The notes beneath the pieces were generated by a model. It searched no databases. It was not told where the DNA came from and saw only the letters and a program-made list of their open reading frames with translations. From Terrimonas sp937888905 (GTDB taxonomy: Bacteria > Bacteroidota > Bacteroidia > Chitinophagales > Chitinophagaceae), in assembly GCA_937888905.1 (NCBI GenBank), contig CALATA010000001.1, positions 248,001 through 312,000 of the forward strand: a stretch of 64,000 nt of DNA, given 5' to 3'. A program made the translations under genes and the position numbers. Below are positions 31,696-41,483 of this stretch, piece after piece. Positions within the stretch are counted from its first letter, which is position 1; each line of letters opens with the position of its first letter.

Positions 31696-32688
31696 ATGGC
31701 CGATACGCGTAAAAAACTCCGCCGTGCAACGATCATTTACTGGATGATGCTGATCTATATTGTAGCGGCATTGATCTGGTGGCTGATCTCCCTGGAACGG
31801 CAGAACGACCAGATGCGTATGTTCAAAGTGCATCAACTGGATGCTACGCTCGACAGCACCATTTCTCCGGCCTTGTATAAAAACCAGCTGGCGGCCATCA
31901 ACGATCTATACCGCCGCAGCAGCACCAAACATATCGGCGAAGGCATCGTATTCCTCGTACTGATCCTGATAGGCGCCGCTTTCGTATACCGTTCCGTACG
32001 CCGCCAGTTCAGGCTGCAACTTCAGCAGCAGAACTTTATGATGGCCGTAACCCACGAATTGAAAACGCCGATTGCCGTGGCGCGCCTCAACCTTGAAACG
32101 CTTCAACGGCACCAGCTCGACGAACCACGCCGGCAAAAGCTGATCCGCATGACGCTCGAAGAAACGTCACGGCTCAATTCGCTTACCAATAATATTCTTG
32201 TGTCTTCACAGCTCGAAGGAGGCCGTTATACCTGGTCCCGCGAAGAACTCGACCTGTCGGACCTGTTGCGGGCTTGTATGAATGCTTTTCGCAACCGTTT
32301 CCCTGATCGTCAGCTGACGGATGATATCATGCCCGACATGGACGTAAAAGGCGATCCATTGCTACTGGAACTGCTGATCAATAACCTCGTGGAAAATGCC
32401 CTCAAGTATTCACCCAAGGACAAACCTGTGCATGCCAGCCTTTATCCGGACGGGAAGCTGGTAAAACTGGAGATCACCGATGAAGGTCCGGGCGTGCCGG
32501 ATGAAGAGAAGAAGAACATCTTTGAGAAGTTCTACCGGATCGGCAACGAAGAAACACGAAAAACGCAGGGAACCGGGCTGGGTCTGTACCTTTGCAGCAA
32601 GATCGCCCGCGATCACAATGCCGACATTTCGGTGACAAATCATACTCCAACTGGAAGTAAATTTGCCGTTACTTTTCAACTGGCATAA
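31696..32688 (+). CDS. Sensor histidine kinase (HisKA/HATPase_c)
   Basis: A 330-residue membrane kinase. Two membrane helices (about residues 13-31 and 80-96) frame a short periplasmic loop of about 45 residues. The HisKA box is FMMAVTHELKTPIAVARLN (His near 119), followed by N box NLVENALKYS, DEGPGVPDEEK, FEKFYRIGNE and GTGLGLYLCSKIA. With so small an outer loop it probably senses membrane or intramembrane signals. The partner regulator follows 65 bases downstream. Confidence 0.95.
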   Translation: MADTRKKLRRATIIYWMMLIYIVAALIWWLISLERQNDQMRMFKVHQLDATLDSTISPALYKNQLAAINDLYRRSSTKHIGEGIVFLVLILIGAAFVYRSVRRQFRLQLQQQNFMMAVTHELKTPIAVARLNLETLQRHQLDEPRRQKLIRMTLEETSRLNSLTNNILVSSQLEGGRYTWSREELDLSDLLRACMNAFRNRFPDRQLTDDIMPDMDVKGDPLLLELLINNLVENALKYSPKDKPVHASLYPDGKLVKLEITDEGPGVPDEEKKNIFEKFYRIGNEETRKTQGTGLGLYLCSKIARDHNADISVTNHTPTGSKFAVTFQLA

Positions 32689-32753
32689 GCTTACCCGAAA
32701 GGAAATAGGAATAATAAGACCGGAAGCGCTTTTGCCCAACAAATTGTCTGACT

Positions 32754-33461
32754 ATGAATGCAGCGCATAAAACAACGATCCTGCTGGTAGAAGATGAGCA
32801 AAATCTGCATGAAGCGCTCAAGCTGAATCTTGAACTCGAAGGGTACACCATTACTTCCGCTTACGACGGTTCTGCTGCACTCGAAGCATTACAGAACGAA
32901 TATTTCGATCTCATTATTCTCGATGTTATGTTGCCTGAAATGGATGGCATTACTGTGGCGGAAACGATCCGCATCAGCAACAACGAAGTGCCTATCCTGA
33001 TCCTCAGTGCCAAGAACAGCAGCGCCGATCGTGTACTTGGTCTGAAAAAAGGCGCCGACGATTACCTTACCAAGCCGTTTAACCTGGAAGAACTCCTGTT
33101 GCGTGTAAACAAATTGATCAACAAGAATAAAAAAATCCAGGAAAAATCCACTGTAGGCAATAGCTACTCCTTTGGCAACAATCTCATCGACTTCAAGGCG
33201 CAGGAGGCGGTAACCCGCACCGGCAGCAAGATCCAGCTCAGTAAAAAAGAAACCATGTTGCTGAAGTTGCTGATCGAAAATAAAAATGAGGTGGTGCCAA
33301 GAGAAAAGATCCTGCAATCGGTGTGGGGTTATAATGTATATCCTACCACCCGCACCATCGACAATTTCATTCTCAACTTCCGCAAATATTTTGAAGATGA
33401 CAGCCGCAATCCGCGGTTCTTTCATTCCGTCAGGGGAGTGGGGTATAAGTATTCGGAGTGA
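32754..33461 (+). CDS. OmpR/PhoB-type response regulator
   Basis: A 235-residue regulator with a receiver domain (ILLVEDEQNLHEAL, phospho-acceptor in IILDVMLPEMDG near residue 55, Lys in GADDYLTKPFNLEELLLR) and a winged-helix DNA-binding domain (SKKETMLLKLLIENKNEVVPREKILQ, TRTIDNFILNFRKYFE, FHSVRGVGYKYS). It pairs with the kinase at 31696. The downstream gap (33462-33543) carries AAGTTTTAAGTGATAAGTTAACAGCC repeat-family sequence. Confidence 0.96.
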   Translation: MNAAHKTTILLVEDEQNLHEALKLNLELEGYTITSAYDGSAALEALQNEYFDLIILDVMLPEMDGITVAETIRISNNEVPILILSAKNSSADRVLGLKKGADDYLTKPFNLEELLLRVNKLINKNKKIQEKSTVGNSYSFGNNLIDFKAQEAVTRTGSKIQLSKKETMLLKLLIENKNEVVPREKILQSVWGYNVYPTTRTIDNFILNFRKYFEDDSRNPRFFHSVRGVGYKYSE

Positions 33462-33543
33462 GAAGGGTTAAGGTAATAAGTTTTAAGTGATAAGTTAACA
33501 GCCAGGTTCGTTTATAGGGAATATAAGACTTATTACTTACCAC

Positions 33544-35277
33544 TTACAACTTACCACTCTCATCCAGTTTCCCCAACAATACCTCCGCTCGACTCAGCAG
33601 CGCCTCCCGGTCGTGATCAAGGCTGGCGATGGTATAAATGCCGGTTTCCGTTTCCTGCAGCAACTGCAGCAATTCCTGCTGATCGGCTTCCGGCGTTTGC
33701 CGTTGTGTAAGTACCGATAACAAATTGCTTTTGCTCATGCTGCTGCCGGCAAGATTATAACGATCGCCAATGAATTGCCAGATGCCGGACTGCAGGTATT
33801 GATAAAAACCCGAGTCATGCAGGTGTTCGCGTGCGGCGGCGAGAAACGCTCCTGAAGATTTACGTTCAGGCAATACATTGACCACCCCGGATGAGGGTTC
33901 GGGCTTTTTATTTTTCCAAATCAATATGCCTATCGCGGAAGCCAGTATCAGCAAAATAGCAATGATGAGCCACCAACTGCGGGATTCTCCTTCGGTTGAA
34001 TAAGTGGCCAGCTTCGGCGCCGTTTCTTTTAAACGATTTTCGACAGTTACCTGAAGCGGTTGCGTAGAAAGCGTTTTATAACGGTTACTGTCGCTATCGA
34101 AGAATACAAAGCTGATGGAGGGAATGGTATAATCTCCCGGCGTATCCGATACAAATGAATAACGGAAGCTGCGGCTGCCGGAAACCGGACTTAACTTTTT
34201 ATCCAGCTTGTCCGTTACCGACGAGTCAAATCCTTCGATGCCTTTTGGCCAGGCTATGGCGGGTGCCGCAATCTGCGTGAAGTTGCCTTTGCCTACTATC
34301 GTAATGATCAATTGCCCTTCTTCATTGCGCGCCAGCCGCGGCGCAGACAGATCGGCTTTTATAGAAAAATTACCCGTTGCGCCTTCAAATGCTTCCGGTT
34401 GCCCCGCTACAGGCAGCGGATTGACCGTTACAAATAATTCAGGTGAACTGATCCGCGTTTTGTATTGCGATTTCCCGCTATCATCCGCGGCAACGCCTTC
34501 GGTTATTTTCTGCTCCGGATGACCCACTGTTGCCGGATCCACGCTGGTCAGTAGTTCCATCGGGTCGATGCGGAAACGTCCGGCCTGTATAGGATAGAGC
34601 TGCACCTTGCGGATCACGTGCACATTAAATACTTTTCCCCTGATTATTTCAGTATTGCTGATACTGTCTGCCAGGTTAACCATGTCGAGTGCCGTGAAAC
34701 CGTAAAATGCCGGGTTCTTCTCGATGAGCGCATTCACGTGAAGCGCTGAATAGAGTTTGAACGTAGCAACGACCGGCTGGCCAACATAACATTGCTGACG
34801 ATTGATCTCTGCTTTTATAAATACATTGTCCTTTACAAATGATTCGGCGTTTTGTCCGGGCTTCAAGGCCGGACCTTTCTGATTGCTGAGACTGAGTTTT
34901 TCTATCTGTTCTGCATCTGCGGAACTCAGCACATCGATGGCAACGGCTCTGCTGTAAACATCGCGGCCCTTGTATTGACCCACGGCTCTTGGTAAAGTGA
35001 AATGTCCGGAAGTAATGGCCGTCAATGTATACACAAGATTCTTGACGCCGCGTTGCTGATTTTTCACAGGGTATTCCGTCGGTCCCTCTACGGCGCGGAA
35101 CGGATAAAAAGAAGGGATTTCAAAACCGTTGACCTGGCTTGCATCCACCAGGTATTGCACCACAAATGATTCGCCAACAACCACGGGCCGCTCGGGCGCT
35201 ATGGTCTCGAATACCGGTTGTGCATTAGCCGCAAAGCCGGTCATCAGCATTAATATGAATAGAAATATCCGATTCAT
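33544..35277 (-). CDS. batD: BatD family protein
   Basis: A 577-residue secreted membrane protein: signal peptide (MNRIFLFILMLMTGFAANAQ), BatD beta-sandwich domains with the typical opening ERPVVVGESFVVQYLVDA and QRGVKNLVYTLTAITSGHFTLP, one C-terminal membrane helix (WWLIIAILLILASAIGILIW, near residue 440) and a cytoplasmic tail. BatD belongs to the Bat aerotolerance set with BatA, BatB, BatC and BatE. None of those is seen beside it here, which is unusual. Its molecular role is unknown. Confidence 0.9.
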   Translation of the reverse strand: MNRIFLFILMLMTGFAANAQPVFETIAPERPVVVGESFVVQYLVDASQVNGFEIPSFYPFRAVEGPTEYPVKNQQRGVKNLVYTLTAITSGHFTLPRAVGQYKGRDVYSRAVAIDVLSSADAEQIEKLSLSNQKGPALKPGQNAESFVKDNVFIKAEINRQQCYVGQPVVATFKLYSALHVNALIEKNPAFYGFTALDMVNLADSISNTEIIRGKVFNVHVIRKVQLYPIQAGRFRIDPMELLTSVDPATVGHPEQKITEGVAADDSGKSQYKTRISSPELFVTVNPLPVAGQPEAFEGATGNFSIKADLSAPRLARNEEGQLIITIVGKGNFTQIAAPAIAWPKGIEGFDSSVTDKLDKKLSPVSGSRSFRYSFVSDTPGDYTIPSISFVFFDSDSNRYKTLSTQPLQVTVENRLKETAPKLATYSTEGESRSWWLIIAILLILASAIGILIWKNKKPEPSSGVVNVLPERKSSGAFLAAAREHLHDSGFYQYLQSGIWQFIGDRYNLAGSSMSKSNLLSVLTQRQTPEADQQELLQLLQETETGIYTIASLDHDREALLSRAEVLLGKLDESGKL

Positions 35278-35362
35278 TTTCAGATCAGTGGCTGTAAAAT
35301 AAAGCAGGATAAAAGAAGCAGGCTATGTTTTTGACAAATGGTAGTCAGGCGGTTTCAGCGGA

Positions 35363-36076
35363 TCAGAGATCGCCGAGTTGCGGCCTGATGATGATGTCTT
35401 CCACGCAGGCCTGCGGCGATAGTTGCGTGGCCGCATACACCATATTAGCAATGTCGGCAGCTTCCATAATACGTCCCTGCGAATTATCGAATCCCGCCCA
35501 GGAGTCGGTCATTACCGCACCGGGAAGTACCGCCGTTACTTTAATGCCATGCGGTTTCATTTCTTCCCGCAGGTTCTGCGAAAAACCATACAAGGCAAAT
35601 TTACTAATACTGTAGGCGCCGCCATTCGGATAGGCCCGCAGCGAAGCAATGGAACAGATATTGAAAATGTGCCCGCTTTTCTGTGCGGTCATGGCGGGAA
35701 GCAGGGTGCGCGTGAGATGATAAGCGCTGTACAGGTTGGTGGCCAGCTGACTTTCCAATACGCCCTCTTCCTGTTTATAAATATCACCGGGCAAAAATGT
35801 ACCGGCGTTGTTGACCAGCACAGCCGGCGCGCTGGTGTTGCTGAGTATCCAATCGCTGCAGGCCTTTGTGGCAGCAGCATCGGAAAGATCAAACGCCCTG
35901 GCTTTGATAGAAACGCCGGGATATTTCAGCAGCAACTCCTCCAGGGCCTGGTAGAGTTTGAATTCATTACGCGAAACGAGCAACAGATCGAAACCATTTG
36001 CCGCCAGCTTTTCAGCAATGGCTTTTCCGATACCGCGGGAAGCGCCGGTGACAACGGCAACACGTGAATTTTGCAT
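35363..36076 (-). CDS. Classical short-chain dehydrogenase/reductase
   Basis: A 237-residue cytoplasmic SDR with TGASRGIGKAIAEKL (cofactor), LVNNAGTFLPG, the catalytic Ser in NICSIASLRAYP and the YSISK Tyr-Lys pair near residue 157. The form fits 3-ketoacyl reductase-like or sepiapterin reductase-like enzymes; the substrate is unknown. It stands alone between batD and the divergent sensor gene. Confidence 0.92.
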   Translation of the reverse strand: MQNSRVAVVTGASRGIGKAIAEKLAANGFDLLLVSRNEFKLYQALEELLLKYPGVSIKARAFDLSDAAATKACSDWILSNTSAPAVLVNNAGTFLPGDIYKQEEGVLESQLATNLYSAYHLTRTLLPAMTAQKSGHIFNICSIASLRAYPNGGAYSISKFALYGFSQNLREEMKPHGIKVTAVLPGAVMTDSWAGFDNSQGRIMEAADIANMVYAATQLSPQACVEDIIIRPQLGDL

Positions 36077-36223
36077 ACCTTATTTTTTCCTGAACGGTAA
36101 AATTAACCCGAATCCTCCGAAGGTTAAAACGTTGGCTCGGTGAATTCCACCTTTGCCTCATTCAACCCGAAAACCGGGCTGTCCGATGCTGCAAAAAATC
36201 AGTACTTTCAGAAAAAGATTCTT

Positions 36224-39200
36224 TTGCCACCGGCTCCACTTTTCCGGCGACGCCTGCGGTTGCTGATCTTACTGACCTTGCATTGTTTTACGCCTGCCCT
36301 GCATGCGCAAAGCGACGCTTTTAATTTCCGTGAACTTACCCCGCGCGAAGGTCTTGCTTCTTCCAACATCAGTTGCTTATTCCAGGACAGCCGCAATTTT
36401 TTATGGATCGGTCATGCCACCGGCCTGAGCCGTTTTGATGGCTATCGGTTTGAAAATTTATTGTTTGCCGGCAATGAAAGAGTGGGAAAAGTGAATGCGG
36501 TTACCGAAGACGGAGAAGGCACGATCTGGATCGGCACAGAAAAAGGATTGTTCTTTTATCGTTTTCCGAACCTCGAGTTTGTAAGGGCAGAACGGCCTTT
36601 TCCCGTTTACCAGTTTTTCGGCAAAACGGATAGTCTGTGGCTGGCTACAGGTGAAGGTCCCGTCCTGCTCACCAAATCCACCCGCCGTGAACTATTGAAA
36701 ACAAAACAAACCAACTGGGACAAATTTTTATTGCCCGCCTGGAAACAAAATTCCCCCACTCAACCTTGCATATCCAAAGGAGTGGCCGCCGACGGACTTA
36801 TCTATTTTACCGATGGAAATAATCTTTTCTCCTGGAATGGCCGCCAGATCAAGGTCTGCTGCCGCATGGGAGAAAGCGACTATATAACAGGATTGGCCGC
36901 TTCAGGAAAAGATATTTACTTCTCCGCGCTGCAAAGCGGATTGTACCGCCTCTCCGGCGATCGCTGTGATAAGCTTGTCACACCTGCCGGCACTAGTGAT
37001 GCCCTGCTCAAAAAAGGTGACAGTTTATACCTGCTGAGTGGTACGGGCATTTATAATTATGATCGCGCATCGGGTCGATTGTCGTTGCGTGTGCCGTTGC
37101 CCGCCATGTACAGCAGTTGGCAAAGCTGTTTTTTCAATGATAAAATGAATGACTGGTGGATTGGTACGCATGAACAGTTGCTTTTTGTGCAAAGAAATAT
37201 TTTTACGCTCATTCCATCCATCAACGGGTTTGCATTGACCGAACGCACAGACGGCAGTCTGTTATTAGGTTCGGGAAAAGGAGAACTTTTTATCCGGCAA
37301 TCCGCTGCCGCTGATTTTAAACAGTTTCAAAAAATATTTCCGGGTGCGGAAATCACGAGTGCACTCGAAGATGCCAACGGTGCATTGTGGCTGACGTCTG
37401 TGAATCATGGCCTGGCAAGGTCATATAAGGGCAGCGTGAAATTTTTTTCTGTTAAAGACGGAGTACTTGATAATACATGTTATCAACTCCTTGCCGGCGA
37501 ACCGGGCATTTTATATGCCATGGGAGATGGTGGCGTAACGCAGATAAATTATGCTGAGAAAGACAGGCCTTCTTTTATCACCTATACTTGTCCGGCGAAT
37601 GGTACGGATTTTCCGGTTGTACGGAGTGCTGTCCGTACGCACGATGGCCGGCTGTTTTTTGCAGGCAATTCCGGATTACTGGAAATAAAAAATGATTCAT
37701 TGGAGCCGCTCAATATCACCGGTTCTCCGCGGCAAGCCTATATCATGACAGATATCATCATGGACCCTTCGGGTCATATCTGGATCAGTACGGTGGGTGA
37801 CGGTATTCTTTGTTGTTCTTATGAAAATGGCGTTATCCGTTTTCGTAAATCACTGCTGCCCGCCGATGGTCTTGCCTCATCCATCTATCTCCGTTTGCTC
37901 CGCGATAACGACCAGCGTGTATGGGCTGTGAACAACCGTGGTATAACAAGATTGACACCCGATGGGCCGGATCGTTGTATCATCGACAACTATGGCGTGA
38001 TGCAGGGATTCCAGGACAAGCCGTTTCATGGCGTGCGGCTGTTGCAGGACAGTCATCAACGCATATGGGTGGCCACTTCATCCGGAGTCAGCTATTTTCA
38101 TCCGGCTGCTGTGAGCACGCAATACACGGTGCCTGTTCCCGTGATCACCGGCATCACCACAGGGTCCAACGGTGATACGTTAATACCCAATACTATCGAA
38201 GTTGACAGAACCGGGGAACTGCCGGATCATCTGCAACTACCTTATTCCTCCAACAGTATCACCTTTCACTTTCTGTCGGTACATCTTTCGGATGCGAGAC
38301 GCATAAGATACCGGTACCGCTTGATGGGAACCGACACTTCCTGGATCGACGCGGGTAGCCTGCGGTCGATCACCTTCCGTCATCTGTCTCCCGGCCGCTA
38401 CCGTTTTGAAGTAATGGCCGCAGCGGGCAACAATAACTGGAGCGGTGCGGCCTCTTATGTTTTCCGCATAAAGGAACCTGTATGGAAACAATGGTGGTTT
38501 ATCGGCCTTGCCTTGCTGATTGTACTGGCGGGTGGCTACTGGCTGGTAAGATTAAGAGAACGGCGCATCCGGCACCGGGAAGAAGAAAAGACGGCTTTAC
38601 AGCAATTGAAAGCATCCGGCTTTCAATACCAACTGGAAACGGAACAGGTGATCAACTATTTTGCTACCTCGATGAGCGGTCATGTGAATGTGGAAGATAT
38701 GTTGTGGGATTTGGCAAAGAATTGTATCTCGAAACTGGGATTTGAAGATTGTGTGATTTACCTCCGCGACGTGGACAGGGATGTGCTGATACAAAAAGCA
38801 GCATGGGGCCCTAAGAGCGCCGGGGAAAAGAAGATAGTTAATCCGATCGAAATACCGGTGGGCCAGGGAATTGTGGGCGCTGTTGCACGCGATGGTAAAG
38901 CCGCCATCATAGCGGACACCACCTTGGATCCGCGTTATATAGTAGATGACCAATTGCGTTTGTCAGAGATGGCCGTTCCGATCATCGACAAGCAGGAGGT
39001 GATCGGCGTGATCGACAGCGAACATCACCGCCGTAATTTTTATAACTCGCGGCATTTGCAGATCATGATCACTATTGCTGCATTGTGTGCGGATAAGATC
39101 GATAAAATAAGAACGCAACAACAGGCTCGGGAGAGGGAAATCGAAGTACTCAGGCTCAACCAGGATCTGGCTACTTCGCAATTGACTTCGTTGCGGACGC

Positions 39201-39820
39201 AGATGAATCCGCATTTTATTTTCAATGCGCTCAACAGCATCCAACAGTTTATTTTAAAAGGAGATATTGATCAGACGAACCGTTACCTGTCGCGGTTTTC
39301 CCGTCTGCAACGGGAGGTACTGCTGCATTCGGAATTCAATTTCATTTCCCTGGAAAAAGAAATAGAAATACTCGACCTCTATCTACAGCTCGAACAATTG
39401 AGGCTGGGTAATAGTTTTCACTACCGCATTGTACATGGCGACGACATGGATCCGGCCGAGTTGAAAATTCCGCCGATGTTGCTGCAACCGTTTGCAGAAA
39501 ATGCTATCTGGCATGGCCTGATGCCGCGCGACGGTGACCGGCGGCTCGATATTCACTTTTCTTTGTTCCACGACGAATTCCTGATCTGCCGGATTACGGA
39601 CAATGGTATTGGCCGCGAGGCGTCGGCCAGGCTGCGGGCCGGCTCCAGCAGCCAGCATCAATCCCGCGGGTTGCAACTTGTAACAAAACGCCTGCAATTA
39701 TTGCAACAACAATATCAGCAAACCTTTGAAGTGCAGGTAGAAGACCTGCTTGGTGTAAATGGCGAAGTGGAAGGAACCATGGTCCGCCTCATTCTTTACT
39801 GCGGCATGAATGATAAATAA
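36224..39820 (+). CDS. Beta-propeller sensor with GAF domain and LytS-type histidine kinase
   Basis: About 1198 residues. A signal-like segment (RRRLRLLILLTLHCF) leads into two-component-regulator propeller repeats (GLASSNISCLFQDSRNFLWIG, NAVTEDGEGTIWIGTEKGL and later copies), a Y_Y_Y domain ending near VMAAAGNNNWSG, one membrane helix (WWFIGLALLIVLAGGYWLV, near residue 755), a GAF domain (about 805-960) and a His_kinase/HATPase pair (MNPHFIFNALNSIQQFIL, His near 996; DNGIGREAS). Such receptors sense periplasmic ligands, often glycans. The frame is open from GTG 36140, but a CACCTTTG promoter-like box at 36148-36155 and the signal sequence favour TTG 36224. The cognate LytTR regulator follows. 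The GAF domain between membrane helix and kinase is uncommon. Confidence 0.9.
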   Translation: MPPAPLFRRRLRLLILLTLHCFTPALHAQSDAFNFRELTPREGLASSNISCLFQDSRNFLWIGHATGLSRFDGYRFENLLFAGNERVGKVNAVTEDGEGTIWIGTEKGLFFYRFPNLEFVRAERPFPVYQFFGKTDSLWLATGEGPVLLTKSTRRELLKTKQTNWDKFLLPAWKQNSPTQPCISKGVAADGLIYFTDGNNLFSWNGRQIKVCCRMGESDYITGLAASGKDIYFSALQSGLYRLSGDRCDKLVTPAGTSDALLKKGDSLYLLSGTGIYNYDRASGRLSLRVPLPAMYSSWQSCFFNDKMNDWWIGTHEQLLFVQRNIFTLIPSINGFALTERTDGSLLLGSGKGELFIRQSAAADFKQFQKIFPGAEITSALEDANGALWLTSVNHGLARSYKGSVKFFSVKDGVLDNTCYQLLAGEPGILYAMGDGGVTQINYAEKDRPSFITYTCPANGTDFPVVRSAVRTHDGRLFFAGNSGLLEIKNDSLEPLNITGSPRQAYIMTDIIMDPSGHIWISTVGDGILCCSYENGVIRFRKSLLPADGLASSIYLRLLRDNDQRVWAVNNRGITRLTPDGPDRCIIDNYGVMQGFQDKPFHGVRLLQDSHQRIWVATSSGVSYFHPAAVSTQYTVPVPVITGITTGSNGDTLIPNTIEVDRTGELPDHLQLPYSSNSITFHFLSVHLSDARRIRYRYRLMGTDTSWIDAGSLRSITFRHLSPGRYRFEVMAAAGNNNWSGAASYVFRIKEPVWKQWWFIGLALLIVLAGGYWLVRLRERRIRHREEEKTALQQLKASGFQYQLETEQVINYFATSMSGHVNVEDMLWDLAKNCISKLGFEDCVIYLRDVDRDVLIQKAAWGPKSAGEKKIVNPIEIPVGQGIVGAVARDGKAAIIADTTLDPRYIVDDQLRLSEMAVPIIDKQEVIGVIDSEHHRRNFYNSRHLQIMITIAALCADKIDKIRTQQQAREREIEVLRLNQDLATSQLTSLRTQMNPHFIFNALNSIQQFILKGDIDQTNRYLSRFSRLQREVLLHSEFNFISLEKEIEILDLYLQLEQLRLGNSFHYRIVHGDDMDPAELKIPPMLLQPFAENAIWHGLMPRDGDRRLDIHFSLFHDEFLICRITDNGIGREASARLRAGSSSQHQSRGLQLVTKRLQLLQQQYQQTFEVQVEDLLGVNGEVEGTMVRLILYCGMNDK

Positions 39821-39870
39821 TAAACTCCGTAAAGCTTCTGCATAGCAGGGCTTTTGTGTAATTTAGAACC

Positions 39871-40617
39871 GTGATAAAAGCGTTGATCATAGATGATGAG
39901 TTGTCGGCGATTCACACATTACAATTGATGGTGGAGCGTTATGTGCCGGAAATTTCGGCTGTGGAAACAGCTATCGGCAGTTATGATGGCATGAATAAGA
40001 TCGCGCTGATAAAACCGGATATTCTTTTTCTCGATGTGCAAATGCCGGTGATGACGGGGTTTGAATTACTGAAGAAGACCGGGGCGGGTGATATGTCTGT
40101 TATTTTTACGACAGCCTATGATAAATATGCTATCGAAGCAATCCGCTTCAGCGCACTGGATTACCTCCTGAAACCCATCGATGCCGACGAATTGCGGCAG
40201 GCGATCGACCGGTATAAAATACATTGCAAACAACGCGATGGCCAGCAGGGATTGTACAACAACCTGCTGCATAATATTTCAGCAGGCAGCCAGCAGGAAT
40301 TCAAGCTCGCATTGCCGACACTCGAGGGCACTTATTTCTTTTCCCCGCATGAGATCATTCGTCTTGAAGGGGAGAGCAACTATACCTGGTTTCATTTTGC
40401 CAAACAAAAACCACTGCTGATCTCACGGACCCTGAAAGAGTACGAAGAGATACTGTCGGGGCACGGTTTTATACGCGTACACAAATCACATATCGTCAAT
40501 AAAGAACACGTAATATCTTCTCATGCCCAGGGCGTGTTGGTCATGCTTGATCAATCGAGGGTAGAAGTCAGCCGGCGACGACGGGAAGAAGTAATGGAAG
40601 CCCTGAAAGGCGGATAA
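39871..40617 (+). CDS. LytTR-family response regulator
   Basis: A 248-residue regulator with a receiver domain (ALIIDDELSAIHTL, acceptor Asp in ILFLDVQMPVMTG near residue 55, FSALDYLLKPID) and a LytTR DNA-binding domain (IIRLEGESNYTWFHF, SRTLKEYEEIL, FIRVHKSHIVNKEHV). It starts with GTG and pairs with the LytS-type sensor 50 bases upstream. Targets are unknown. Confidence 0.96.
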   Translation: MIKALIIDDELSAIHTLQLMVERYVPEISAVETAIGSYDGMNKIALIKPDILFLDVQMPVMTGFELLKKTGAGDMSVIFTTAYDKYAIEAIRFSALDYLLKPIDADELRQAIDRYKIHCKQRDGQQGLYNNLLHNISAGSQQEFKLALPTLEGTYFFSPHEIIRLEGESNYTWFHFAKQKPLLISRTLKEYEEILSGHGFIRVHKSHIVNKEHVISSHAQGVLVMLDQSRVEVSRRRREEVMEALKGG

Positions 40618-40632
40618 CCGGCGTTGTTTATC

Positions 40633-41337
40633 ATGAAAAAGTACACGCATTTATTTTTTGATCTGGATCATACGCTGTGGGATTTCGAAGCAAATGCACG
40701 CGCAACATTGATTGAGTTGTACAGCGAGATGGAGCTGGCAGAGCGTGGCGTACACGATTTTGATCTTTTCTACCGCAATTATCTCGCACACAACGACCGT
40801 CTCTGGGAACGTTACCGAAAAGGGTATATTCCGCAGGCGGAATTGCGCGTAAAGCGGATGTGGTTATCGCTGCTGGATTTTAAAATTGCCGACGATAAAC
40901 TTTCAACGCGCATGAGCGAGCGGTTCCTCGAGATGCTGCCGACACGCAACCTGCTGTTTCCTTACACAATTGAAATCCTCGGATACTTACGCGACCGCAA
41001 TTATCAGTTGCATTTGATCACCAACGGATTTGAAACCGTGCAACATTCGAAGCTGCGCTATTCCGGACTGGATAAATTTTTCGGAGAAGTGATCACATCT
41101 GAAGGGTCGAACAGTCTCAAGCCCAATAAAGAAATATTTGAATATGCATTCCGCAAAACCGGCGCGACTGCGGAGAGCGGTATCATGCTGGGTGATACAC
41201 TGGATGCGGATATCCAGGGTGCGATAAATGTGGGCATGGACCAGGTGTTTGTGAACCATACGCGCATAGAACCGGAAAGTATCAAGCCGACGTATATGGT
41301 GCATTCATTGAAGGAGCTGGAGGCTATTTTTTCGTGA
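40633..41337 (+). CDS. YjjG-type HAD nucleotidase
   Basis: A 234-residue HAD hydrolase. Motif I is HLFFDLDHTLWDFEANA, motif II ITNGFE, motif III Lys in SNSLKPNKEIFEYA and motif IV GDTLDADIQGA. The YjjG family removes phosphate from noncanonical pyrimidine nucleotides in the cytoplasm. ATG 40633 (MKKYTHLFFD) is chosen over TTG 40624. It is 15 bases after the LytTR gene and may share its transcript without functional connection. Confidence 0.92.
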   Translation: MKKYTHLFFDLDHTLWDFEANARATLIELYSEMELAERGVHDFDLFYRNYLAHNDRLWERYRKGYIPQAELRVKRMWLSLLDFKIADDKLSTRMSERFLEMLPTRNLLFPYTIEILGYLRDRNYQLHLITNGFETVQHSKLRYSGLDKFFGEVITSEGSNSLKPNKEIFEYAFRKTGATAESGIMLGDTLDADIQGAINVGMDQVFVNHTRIEPESIKPTYMVHSLKELEAIFS

Positions 41338-41377
41338 ATGGTGAATGGTCAATCGTGAATAAGACAATAGGTGAATG

Positions 41378-41472
41378 AAAACAGCCTTGTGACACGTCGC
41401 CCAGATTCGCCCTTCGAGAGCCTCAGGGAGCGAATCTGGGCGATCTATACTTAAAACTTATAACGGCTGTTT
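41378..41472. repeat. Nested hairpin repeat with REP-like loop
   Basis: Outer arms AAAACAGCC (41378-41386) and GGCTGTTT (41465-41472) enclose a perfect 14-bp stem, TCGCCCAGATTCGC (41397-41410) and its complement (41430-41443). The 19-base loop CCTTCGAGAGCCTCAGGGA (41411-41429) recurs elsewhere. The right flank is an inverted copy of 14970-14993. It lies between convergent genes and may act as a terminator. Confidence 0.8.
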
Positions 41473-41483
41473 AAACTCCCTCT

